Shown in pieces: positions 36,601 through 46,166 of a stretch of DNA of 64,000 nt (positions are counted from its first letter, which is position 1; each line of letters opens with the position of its first letter). The DNA is from Luscinia megarhynchos. Its lineage: Eukaryota > Chordata > Aves > Passeriformes > Turdidae. The stretch is from contig JAPFBE010000002.1 of NCBI GenBank assembly GCA_034336665.1, positions 75,333,405 to 75,397,404 on the forward strand, written 5' to 3'. The position numbers and the translations under genes are program-made. Under the pieces are notes generated by a model. It saw only the letters and a list, made by a program, of their open reading frames with translations, was not told where the DNA came from and ran no database searches.

Positions 36601-39600
36601 CATTTTAAAATGAAACACTGTATTGTATGGATTAAGTGATTTTTGCATCTGTAAAGACACAGCGACCTGTTGCTTCATTTCCAAAAGGAACTAATGCCTT
36701 TTTACAGCTGCCATTCTGAAAATGTACTCAGATTTGTAGTCCTGTGCTTGAAACAGTTATGTTTCTTGGCAACTGGCACGTGCAGAAATGTAAAAGTAAA
36801 ATAAGATAGTTCCTGTTTGGTTACTTTAAGTAGCCATTCTTCTTTGGATCACATAGCTTGGAAATAGGTAGGACTGGTCTGTTGGCTACAGTATTGTAAA
36901 TAGGTTGTAGTGGAGCATCTATTAATGTTTTTCAATTAAAAATACATGTTGGGAGACCTCTAAACTAAATATATTTAGCAAAGGAACCCTAGACAAATGC
37001 TAGATCTGTCCACTGAACCCAAATTTTGCATGCATAAGAAAACATTGGTGGAAACTAATGTATTTTTAAGAAGTCTTACTTCATTTTCATGTATTGCAAA
37101 TTTTTAGTGAAATCCTTCTCACCTTATTGTTTATATCCATGGCTGGTGTTGTCCATGCTTGTATACAAGGGGATTTTTTCAAATCTGAACATGCAGCCAC
37201 CTTCTCCAATCAGCATTTGATGTATGTATTCACACGTGCACGTCTTGTGCTAGTGTCTAGACTAACTGCAGACTTAGAGGAAAGCATCTTTATTCCACAG
37301 AATCATTTTGTGGCACATACATATATACATATTAGAGCACACTTACATGTAATATCTGATGGCAACACTCTTCTGTCACTTTATTGTGTAAATATTTAGA
37401 GAGAGAAATTGGGCTCTTAAAATACCTAACACTTCAAAATTACTTCTTGTTTTAAATTTTTAAATATTAGCAGCTTAAAGATTTAATTTGAATTTGGATT
37501 TGAGATGCTTGGGAGGGGAAAAAAAAGGAAAAAATCCCCAACTAAACCACAAACTGGTGTGAAGCCTTGTTCTGATAACTTTGATAAACAGCTCGATTTA
37601 ATAGAACTATTTGTTACCATTCTGTGCTTTATGCTGCACTGGAGGAGGCATTGTCTGTGCCCTGAGCATTTTGTAATGGTAGGGCTTGATCCTGCATATC
37701 ATAGTGGTCATTGGGGTAGAAAGGTAAAACTAGCAAGCAGAATAAGGGAGCTTGCTCTTGTATAATTCAAAGTGTGGCTGGGAACTTGGCTCAGAGCAGT
37801 CCCATAGCATGAATAATGCCAGATAATGGAGACCATAAATAAACAACTTGTTTCCAATCCATGTTTCAAAAAATCTGTCTGTGTAGGCATTGTCATTTTT
37901 ACCACAGTGGGAAGGACAAGAGATTTGAATTCACATCACTGCACTGTCTTGTCCTGTGCCTAGTGCTTTACCTTGCTGCAGCAAGGCTAACCCATGTAAA
38001 ACAGGTGTTTGGGTTTAAATTGGAACCAAAATATTTTACTCAATCCCAATCTGCCACAGGATTTGCAGGATTAAGGCCTAATAGATCAAGTGTCTAAAAT
38101 GAAAGGACAGAGTATATTAGTACATGGAAGATGATTTGGTGTTCACATGTACTTCCTTATAATGATTCTATGTGAGCCTCTTACAAAGGGCTTTTTTATC
38201 TATTTGGTGACAGAAAAGTTACATCTTCCCTCATCACTTGTAATACTAGCATGCCTGTTAAATTGCTGATGAGATGCTCACTGTAAAGTCACTCACGTTT
38301 TTATGCATTTATTATCAATTTTGGTGTATTGCAGTGATGTACCATTGAGGACGATCTGGAGTAGCATGGCAGCATGCAATGAACTGTAAATCACATGAAA
38401 GACTTGAGATGGCTGTTTCAGTTCGAGGGAGACTTGATAACAAAAGTTGTGTGAGTTGCTAATAAAGACTTTTTCTTTGCAGTCCTGCAAGGAGGAGCAC
38501 TGGATGGTGTCTACAGGCTGGTGCAGTTTCACATTCACTGGGGATCCTGTGATGGCCAGGGATCTGAACACACTGTGGATGGTGTGAAGTATGATGCAGA
38601 GGTAGGACATGTTTTACCTTCTCCTGTATCCTCTTTGTATAATGAGGGGATTTTTATTTTTTTTAAGTATTCTACCACAGTAGCACCTTCTCTACAAATC
38701 TTCATCGGAGAAGGCTATCACAGATGACTTTGGTATGATGCCACTTTAGAACATATTCCTTGCAAAAGAGCAGAGATTAGTGTTTCTTTTCCTGGCTACT
38801 TCATGTCTAAAAGAAACAGAAGACCCTGCATTTATAATACCTGTTCTTTTCTCTGCTTTCTCAGTGACTCTTGGAAGTTAGGAAGAAATAGAATTGCAGC
38901 AGCTCTACATAAAAATCCCCTTTTCCTAGCTTCAATTTTTAACATTGGAGATATTTATAAAAGCAGCAGAATAATTTTGGGGAAGATATTTTTCATATTT
39001 TGATAGCAAAGAATCAAGGGGAGCTATGGAGATGACAGTAAAGTGCCATCTTAAAGGCACTCTGTGATACCCTTAAGACTCTGGATGTCCCTCAGACCAC
39101 TTAAGACTCCATATTACAGTCTGATACAGAAACTGAGTGACTTCAGTGCCTTGCTTCCCACCTTTTATTGTCCCCTATTTAGAAATCTACATCTGGTTTC
39201 TGTGTCTGCCTTCTCAAATATATTCATAAACACACATTTGTGGAACATACCTGTGATTTGCATTAACAGATAAATTGCCCCACAAATTCATTGGCTTAGC
39301 TGCTTTTTCATGAGGGAGTTGACTTTTATCTTATCTGAGAAACTTTCAATTGCCTTCTGTATTTCACAGTACCATAATTATTTGTTCAACTTGACTTTCA
39401 GATGTGGGGAAATAACCTGATTAACTTAAGTTAGAAATGACTTGGAAATTAGAAAGTAACATCCTGGCTAACATGATCTGGAGATTAATTTCATATTCTT
39501 TTCCAAGTCTTTCCAGAAAAGGATGGGACTGTTTTTAAAAAACTTTTGAACTGTGAGTCAAATCTGTAGTTAATGTGTCTTCTCTGCTTCTTCTGACACT

Positions 39601-42600
39601 GGCAATATATGTCAGTGTGGTAAGAACTCCAGTATATATAGCATTAAAATACTACATTGAAATCCTGTGGGCTGTATGTGGGAAAAACATGCTGAAGATA
39701 GCAAGAGTTTCACCACATGAAAAGTAGAAAGATATAGCCATAGCTTGCCTTTAAAACTCACCAGGGAACAGGAGTGAGGAGCAAAATAAAATACATTATA
39801 GAAATCTCTTTGAATAAATGAAACTTTGAAGTAGATAAATAATTTACCGAATTCTTAACTGTACACAAAAGCTTTCAAACCTCAGCAGTAAAACGCCATC
39901 TTGCTCTTAATAAATGACTTCCCTGCCTCTTCATTTGCGAAGTATTCTGGATGGAATATCATCTTCACAGTGCTTCTTTGTTTTCTTGCTCATAGCTCCA
40001 TATTGTTCACTGGAATGTAAAATATGGTAAATTTGCTGAAGCTGTGAAGCATCCTGATGGCTTAGCTGTGGTGGGCATCTTCATGAAGGTTTGTTAAATT
40101 TTTTTTCTTTTTTATTTGTCCAACACATTCGTTGTGTTGCAGGGGGGAACCTAAGAGCAGAAGATAGAGAATAAGGCAGCATTGTGCTATGCTGCCCAAA
40201 TCCATAGGAAAGTAGGTGGTGCTCCAGGTTCTCACTTTCCTTTATCTATGAAAGTTGTTCACTGACTGTGGAGTATGACTGCCATTCATCACTGTGGCAG
40301 TCCTGCAGCAGCATTCTTTTCTTCATCAAGGCAGTGATGCTGCCATAACCCTTACCAGTGAAGGGCGATGTGCACAACTGACCAAGTTGTGTGTATTGTT
40401 ATGAATCTGCAGTGTGACCAGCCTAAATAATACCTATTTTCCCCTTTCTTGTCATTGTTAAATGCCAGGGTTTTTTGTTAACTGAATTGTCTTTACAGCT
40501 AGCTAGAGGCATGTGTCTGCTCCAGCAGTACATAGTACTCCATCCTGGCCTCACTGAGGGTGATTATTTTATTAGCAAAGTGGCTTCCATAAAAGAAGAA
40601 CAGCTTAGGTCCAAAAATATATCCACACTGTAAATGAAAATAGCTTTATTCTGTCCAGTGTCCTTGGCTGACCTGTTTGTGCTCACTGTCAACTGGCACG
40701 ATTTTGCAGAGACTGTTTTAGTCACTTTTGCTGTAATACTCCTATTATGTAATGAAATGCAGCTGGAAAAAAAAGGTTTCCTTGAGAACTCTAGCAGAAA
40801 ACTAAAGGTGTCATGAAGAATGCATAGTGATCTTCATTTCCATATGGTTTGTGTTACAGGTGGGAAATGCCAAGCCTGAGTTCCAGAAGGTTGTGGATGC
40901 TCTGAGCTCCGTTCAAACCAAGGTAATACTTGCTGTCTGCGTTGACAGATAAGTCACAATTGTGCTACATTATCTTCTTTGGAAAGTAGATTTTTTTACT
41001 TCTTCCCAGCCTGCTGCATATGTGAAACTAAAACAAACTCACCTGCCATCAGCCCAGGTGCTCCTGTAATTCTAAAAAGCAAAACAGATTGGAATGAAGT
41101 TGAGGTAGAGAGCATGGAGTGCTAGAAAGTGATTATTTATCTTTATAACTACATTTCTGTCTTTTAACTGTATTTAAACCTATAGGATAGGATGCATCTT
41201 CCTAATCTAAACTACATTCCTAGGTGCACTTTCTAGTCAGTGTTAACAGATGGAAAAGGCATTTCCCCACATGTGTGGGCTAAATTCCCTTTTCCAAGAG
41301 GGCATGCTTCTCTTGGCTATTTCTAGAGAGATTCAGATAAACGGTTTGATAAAGATACAGAAAGACTTTTATGCCCCTAAAGTCTTTCTGTATTTTAAAT
41401 ACTGTGTGCACTGTGTGTGTGATTTTTAGTGAGCTGATTAATGAGAAATAGTACTTAGTGAGTAATTAGGTACCTTCATAGTGGATAAGGGCCTGTACCA
41501 ATGAGAAATGTGGACAGAAAAGGTAAAAAATGAGTTTATCTTTCTCATCAGGCTCCCTTTGAAGTAAATGGATATTGCTGCTTACTGCAATGGACTCTCC
41601 AGCAGGTCTCACTGGTTCTCTTTCCAGTGCAATCAGTGTCTGTGGCATCTGAAACCTCATTGTTTTTCAGGCAAGGTCAAATCTTATCTCTAAGACAAAG
41701 GAACATAAATGCAGAATTTGATAAGGGAAGCAATATCTTGAAAATCTTATAAGAAATATATTGCTGAGAGTATTTAATCCCAAATGTACTGTAGTTAGCA
41801 TGCAACACTTGATGCCACGTTCCATTTCTGCCTTCCTAGAAGCATGGAGCTTTCCTAGGAGATTTCAGTGCTGCAATTCTCTGTGTGTGTGTGGTCTCTC
41901 CCTGACATCAGCCCATCTGCTTACTCTGTTGTAGGGAAAGCAAGCTTCCTTTACAAATTTTGACCCCACTGGACTCCTTCCTGCATGCAGAGACTACTGG
42001 ACATACCCTGGCTCACTGACCACTCCACCCCTGCTTGAATGTGTGATCTGGCACGTTCTGAAGGAGCCCATCACTGTGAGCTCTGAGCAGGTAGGTTCCC
42101 TATGGATGGTGCCAGTAGGTGCATACTGGAGTTACACTGGTGGCTTCAGTTCAGTCCACCAGGTGGTCTGTGAACGGGCACTGTTAGTGCAGAGATGTGC
42201 AGGGTTTAGGTAGCATCACATGTCAAAAATCTGTCTGAAGTGGTAATCCTCTTCTGGCAGGACTCTGCTTCTGCCTGTGGGTGTAGAGTTTGCTGTAGAA
42301 TGTAAGGCTGTCCTCTCTTTGGACACTCCAGGGAAGATGGAGGGGAGAAGTTAAAAAAATCATCAGATATTTTCCAGATTCATGGTTAGAGCTGTCATGT
42401 GGTAAAAATCTGGAAAATTGAGGCATGCATGAAAGGACCATTTGCACATGCAGAGTTAGTCTAGCATGTATTGTGAGCATCAGCAGGTTTGCTGTACATG
42501 CAATTACCTCTCTGGGTGTACTTGCCCTGAAAAAGCCAGGTTTACAAAGCACCTGGGGAGCATGTGTGCTGCATCCACAGTCTCACACTGTAGAGCTGTA

Positions 42601-44501
42601 GTTGGTCTGTTGATTTTCCAGCATTTCCAGGACACAGCTCTTTTTTTGCAAGTTCTGTTTATCACAGAACAGACTGGGAAATCCTACGCAGATTTACAAT
42701 GATTCTAACAAAGCTCCTATTGTTTCGAAGAGGCAAAACTTTCAGATTCTAGAGATCTGCTGCCTAAGAAAATACTCTGTAGAAGCCTGAGAAGGATAGT
42801 CTTCCTAGTAGGAAGAAGGTTGTGCAGATTAAATCACTCTTGACCCCAGCTTTCTGTGTGCCATCCATTAATGAAGTTACGTACAGGCAAGATTCCATTC
42901 TTGGGTTCAGATCTGTGTGCTTGAGAGCTATAAATAGAATCTAGAGTCTATAAATACAAACAAGCCCTGAAGGGCTTTAGTTTAACCTTCAAATTCTTAA
43001 GTATCTTTTATTGATGGCAGATATGCTAACAATCTCTGCCTAATTCTAGAGGGTTTGTTCATCTGATACGATGGAAAATGCAACTTCACTGCTGTAGAAC
43101 TTAACATAAAAGATAGAATAGTGATGAGGAGGAGCTATTGGAAATTATAACTGTAGCAGTGATTGCCATTAGTAAACTGCAAGGAAGCATTCAAGTTGAC
43201 ACTATTTACTTACTCCAAACTATTCCTATTGCTGTTGACAATCCAAAGTTTGCAAATATGGCTTTGTTTTAAGGTAGGAGCACACTCAGCAAAACAGTGG
43301 GTTTTTTTTTACACCTACTTCAACCACCTACAAGCGGTAAAAGTTACCACTGATTTCTCCCCCACACGTCCCTCCATATTAACCATCAATATTTCCACAC
43401 TGTGTGGCAGTTTGATTTCTCTTTCCCATACTGATCAAAACAAGAAACCATATATCAGAGTATTATTGCAAGGTTTAAGATAGGTTTTCCAAAGCCAGAA
43501 AGAAGCTGCATATAACAGCAGGGTGTAGCAAGCCTGCCACCATTTGTTGTGACACAGCAGTTCCTGGCAGAGGTTGAGCTCTGAACTTTGTTTTGTTTTG
43601 GTTGGTTCTGAAGGTGAAGTCCAGTGGAGACAGGTCACTGCTGATTTTCCTCGAATGTGGAAAAAACTGGTCTAGAACTGAACTTGTAGGAAATCCTGTG
43701 TCTCACCTGCATATATTCATCAGCACTTCTGCCTGTCTGTGTGAGATCATGTTTGGGGTGGGTTATTATTTTGGCACAATCTTTTTGTGAGGTTTAGAGA
43801 TTCCTATTTAGACATAAAGGTGCTTTTGTTACATCAGATTTTGCAAACACCAGCTGTACTTTAGGAACACATACTATAACTATACAGTATACTTCTATTG
43901 ATGTGAAGTGGTTTTCCCTTCTCACAGCATTTGAAAATCTGGATAACTTGAGTTTATTCAACAGTTCTATTTTGACCCAAGGGTAAACCCATTTTTAATT
44001 GTTATTATTTCAAGTGGACTTTTAAAAGAAAAGAGCCAAAACTGTATAACTTGCAGAGGATTCTGAAAGGATTTCAATTCATATCTGGATCAAGGATAAA
44101 CAGCTCTTTGCTTGTGGAGTTCAGAAAATGTGTGTCTATGTCCTTGTTTTTGGTGCTTTTGTAGCTGTTCTTGCCAGGATATTTTGTGGACAGGAGAGGC
44201 TGTGTCGAGGCTGGAAATGGTGTGAATGAAATGCAGATGTGTGGGTGCTGATGCCATCTCTAGACTACTAGTATTGGCAAAACTTTGACTTGGAGCTCTG
44301 GTTCAGGCCCAAGATACAGTTTCAAAAAGTCCTGCTGGAATGAGAGGATGGATTTGAGGACATTTGTTCCTTTTTCCACAGATGTGCAAGCTCCGTGGCC
44401 TTTGCTTCAATGCTGAGAATGAGCCCGTGTGCCATATGGTGGACAACTGGCGCCCATGTCAGCCCTTGAAGAGCAGAGAAGTCAGAGCCTCCTTCCAGTA
44501 A
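27567..44501 (+). CDS. CA2: Carbonic anhydrase II, complete seven-exon gene (span; exons listed separately)
   Basis: CA2 is the cytosolic zinc enzyme that interconverts CO2 and bicarbonate; it supports red-cell CO2 transport, osteoclast and kidney acid secretion, and eggshell bicarbonate supply in birds. Joined exons 27567-27600, 28079-28276, 38483-38601, 39996-40088, 40860-40922, 41935-42090 and 44382-44501 give 783 nt, 260 residues plus TAA, the standard alpha-CA II length. It opens MSHHWGYG. Visible active-site residues are His64 (proton shuttle), zinc ligands His94 and His96 (QFHIHWG) and His119 (ELHIVHW), Glu106, Glu117, and the SLTTPP motif carrying the gatekeeper Thr (Thr199 in CA I numbering, residue 198 here). 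There is no signal peptide or membrane segment. The ATG has A at -3. Cysteine is unusually abundant (8), especially in the last exon, as in avian CA II. CA3 or CA13 is less likely: residues 64, 198 (Phe in CA3) and the N-terminus are CA2-type. Confidence 0.97.
28079..28276 (+). CDS. CA2: CA2 coding exon 2
   Basis: 198 nt, residues 12-77. The acceptor is TCTTTCAG|GA and the donor G|GTGAGA, phase 1 at both ends. It begins [19 protein letters not shown] and contains the proton-shuttle His64 in NNGHSF. Confidence 0.97.
28277..38482 (+). other. CA2: CA2 intron 2 (10.2 kb)
   Basis: GT-AG intron (GTGAGA to CTTTGCAG), by far the largest of the gene. I recognise no nested gene. It contains the G/T-rich tract at 33196-33280. 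Frames such as 31855-32142 and 33122-33532 on the plus strand lack any recognisable domain. The first kilobases of such introns often carry enhancers, but nothing specific is visible. Confidence 0.9.
33196..33280 (+). repeat. G/T-rich low-complexity tract in CA2 intron 2
   Basis: Eighty-five bases of only G and T except for one A at 33247. It has GGGGG and GGGG runs, several TTTTG units and a (GTT)n stretch. The sense-strand transcript would be G/U-only here. Confidence 0.9.
38483..38601 (+). CDS. CA2: CA2 coding exon 3
   Basis: 119 nt, residues 78-117 (phase 1 to phase 0). The acceptor is CTTTGCAG|TC and the donor GAG|GTAGGA. It holds zinc ligands His94 and His96 in QFHIHWG, Glu106 in GSEHTVD, and second-shell Glu117 as its last codon. 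Confidence 0.97.
38602..39995 (+). other. CA2: CA2 intron 3
   Basis: A 1394-bp GT-AG intron, GTAGGA to TGCTCATAG. No embedded feature recognised. Confidence 0.93.
39996..40088 (+). CDS. CA2: CA2 coding exon 4
   Basis: 93 nt, residues 118-148, phase 0 at both ends. It starts LHIVHW with zinc ligand His119 as its second codon and continues to [13 protein letters not shown]. The donor is AAG|GTTTGT, a weaker consensus than the others. Confidence 0.97.
40089..40859 (+). other. CA2: CA2 intron 4
   Basis: A 771-bp GT-AG intron, GTTTGT to GTGTTACAG. No embedded feature recognised. Confidence 0.93.
40860..40922 (+). CDS. CA2: CA2 coding exon 5
   Basis: 63 nt, residues 149-169, phase 0 at both ends, encoding [20 protein letters not shown] and Lys. 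The acceptor is TTACAG|GTG and the donor AAG|GTAATA. Confidence 0.96.
40923..41934 (+). other. CA2: CA2 intron 5
   Basis: A 1012-bp GT-AG intron, GTAATA to CTGTTGTAG. A short TG run (about 41880-41894) precedes the acceptor by some 40 bp. Confidence 0.93.
41935..42090 (+). CDS. CA2: CA2 coding exon 6
   Basis: 156 nt, residues 170-221, phase 0 at both ends. It contains [10 protein letters not shown], then [18 protein letters not shown]. The two Thr residues (198 and 199) are the active-site gate and neighbour. The donor is CAG|GTAGGT. Confidence 0.97.
42091..44381 (+). other. CA2: CA2 intron 6
   Basis: A 2291-bp GT-AG intron, GTAGGT to TTTTCCACAG. No embedded feature recognised. Confidence 0.93.
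44382..44501 (+). CDS. CA2: CA2 coding exon 7
   Basis: 120 nt including TAA (44499-44501), residues 222-260. It begins MCKLRGLCF and ends [20 protein letters not shown]. Four cysteines (223, 229, 238, 247) are concentrated here. Confidence 0.97.
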   Translation: MCKLRGLCFNAENEPVCHMVDNWRPCQPLKSREVRASFQ

Positions 44502-44693
44502 CCTCGGTGCTGAGAGTGTTAGGAATTGCTGTGTTTGTGAGGAACCCCTTCTGCTAAGCCCAAATCAAACTGCCACGTGTGCCCAGGCAACATCTTGTCT
44601 CCCAGATCCATTCTTTCTTTGCTCTGCATCTGAAATGCCAGCTAATGAAATGTGAAAGGCTCTTGGCCAAATGGGAAAGGGTTCTTAAGGTTT

Positions 44694-44719
44694 GGGGTTG
44701 GGGGCAGCAGGGGGTGGGT
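44694..44719 (+). promoter_or_regulatory. CA2: G-quadruplex motif in the CA2 3' UTR
   Basis: Four G-runs of 4, 5, 5 and 3 are separated by loops TT, CAGCA and T, fully satisfying the G3+N1-7 quadruplex pattern on the transcribed-RNA sense strand about 190 nt after the stop codon. RNA quadruplexes in this position can affect translation, localisation or poly(A) choice; the effect here is inference. Confidence 0.7.
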
Positions 44720-44994
44720 GGCTGTGTGCATTTTGGTGACTATTACTACAGCTGAAACTTTGGTATAACAGTATGTTGGCTACTTGGGACAGGATTTGGT
44801 GGTAGCAAAATAAGCCATTTTAAGAAACCTCATCCACTGGTGTGATAGTACACGTAACTAACTATAACTTGAAGCTTTGTAAGAAGCACAGGAATACAGA
44901 ATCTAGCTATTATTTAGGGAAAAAAAGGTATTTTGAGAAAGCTAAGCAAAGTGAATATTTAGAATTAGACTTCTTAGAATTTAAGAAACTGACA

Positions 44995-45002
44995 TGTAAA
45001 TA
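44995..45002 (+). promoter_or_regulatory. CA2: Pumilio-type site in the CA2 3' UTR
   Basis: TGTAAATA matches the UGUAHAUA consensus bound by PUF-family repressors. A single site in an AU-rich context. Confidence 0.4.
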
Positions 45003-45214
45003 TTTTTGAGACTATTTTGCATTTTTACCCATGCTGTCAACAGCCTTAGTTACATCTTAATGGTAGTGTTGGGTTTTTTAATTAAACATGTTCTAAATTA
45101 AATGTTATCTTTAAAAGTTATTACCATAGAAATAATACGAAATATCTTTTCATTGAAATAATATATGTTCTAATTTAAAAAGGAAGATAATATTGTATTT
45201 TAGATAACTTCTCT

Positions 45215-45220
45215 AATAAA
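45215..45220 (+). terminator. CA2: Likely CA2 poly(A) signal
   Basis: AATAAA in CTCTAATAAATCTATAC, followed within 30 nt by a T-rich stretch with TTTTTGC and TGTTTT, as expected for the downstream element. It is the first canonical hexamer after the stop codon. Confidence 0.7.
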
Positions 45221-45240
45221 TCTATACTTCTATTTTTGCT

Positions 45241-46076
45241 TCCCTGCTGTTTTAATTCCGGTAAGGAGTCACTAGTCTCTTCACATGTTTGCATATTAAA
45301 CATAATTATTAAACATGTACATTGGGAATTGGCTTCAATGACACTGATCATGAATGCAAAACTATATGGATATATTAAGAAGTTTTCTCTAAGTAAGTAT
45401 CTTCTCTTTGATAACAGAAGGAAATGTTAATTTTGAGCAATAACTACAAATTATCATAAAAATTGAATGTATAATGAAAGATGCCCTCACAAAACTTTTG
45501 AACAAAATTATAGTGAAGAATGCTCATTTGATTCTGGTCCTAGTTTTTAAATTAATTTATTATGAGTTTGCCACCCAGTTTGGAATCACTTTGTAATTTA
45601 TAAGGTATCGGTTGGGCAGGCTGTGTTCTGAAGCACCTGGATCTTGAAATGTGTGAGATGGAAATGAAGATGTCTCAAAATGCATACAAAGATCTTCAGA
45701 AAACTGTCAAATCTCAACCTTTGAAAAGCTTCCACATTTAAAATGCCCACCATCCTATCCCCACACACAAAATCCCAAAACTGAAAAACAGAGAAACCAG
45801 ATGATATTTTGATCTAAATTCCTTTTTTTTTTTTTTTAATGTAGCTACAAAGGCAAGCTACAAGCTTGTCTCTTGGCTACAAAAGCCATATTGTCAGATT
45901 CAAATTGAGTGGTTTGGGTACCTTTCGGACTCTAAACATCACCTCCAGGCCTGAGTGCTATGCTTTCTTCCTAAATAAATAAATTCACAAGAGGCTACGC
46001 CTCCATAATGGCAATTAGAGATAGAATTTATTGTGGCTTAGAACTGCTGAAGTAAGCTAAAGGAAATACAGAATCA
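45241..46076. other. Intergenic DNA downstream of CA2
   Basis: AT-rich; only a T13 run near 45826 stands out. Confidence 0.5.
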
Positions 46077-46166
46077 CAGGATGACTGAGGCTGGATCAGG
46101 TCTCTAGTCCATTGCTTCTGTTGATGCTGGGCCACCAATCTTGCCCAGGACCATGCCAAAATACCA
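46077..46166 (-). mobile_element. Degenerate CR1 3' end fragment
   Basis: AGAATCACAGGATGACTGAG, then GGCTGG and TCTAGTCC resemble the reverse complement of the CR1 tail followed by its 3' UTR (AGAATCATAGAATGGTTTGG, then GGAAGGGACCTC). Heavily diverged and short, so tentative. Confidence 0.4.

Larger units (their letters stand above)
44502..45240 (+). other. CA2: CA2 3' untranslated region (inferred)
   Basis: Sequence between the stop codon and the most likely cleavage site, about 740 nt. The 5' half is moderately GC with a guanine-rich cluster; the 3' half is strongly AU-rich. The extent is inferred from the poly(A) signal at 45215, without transcript evidence. Earlier ATTAAA variants at about 45081 and 45100 could give slightly shorter forms. 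Confidence 0.6.

Noticed and set aside
38521..38727. A stand-alone 68-codon frame starting inside CA2 exon 3
   Set aside because: Its first part is the exon 3 coding sequence; it then reads past the splice donor at 38602 into intron 3.
27567..44501. Assignment to CA3 or CA13 instead of CA2
   Set aside because: CA3 has Phe at the position of Leu198 (CA I numbering) and usually lacks His64; here the site is CA2-like with His64 and SLTTPP, and the N-terminus MSHHWGYG is CA2-type.
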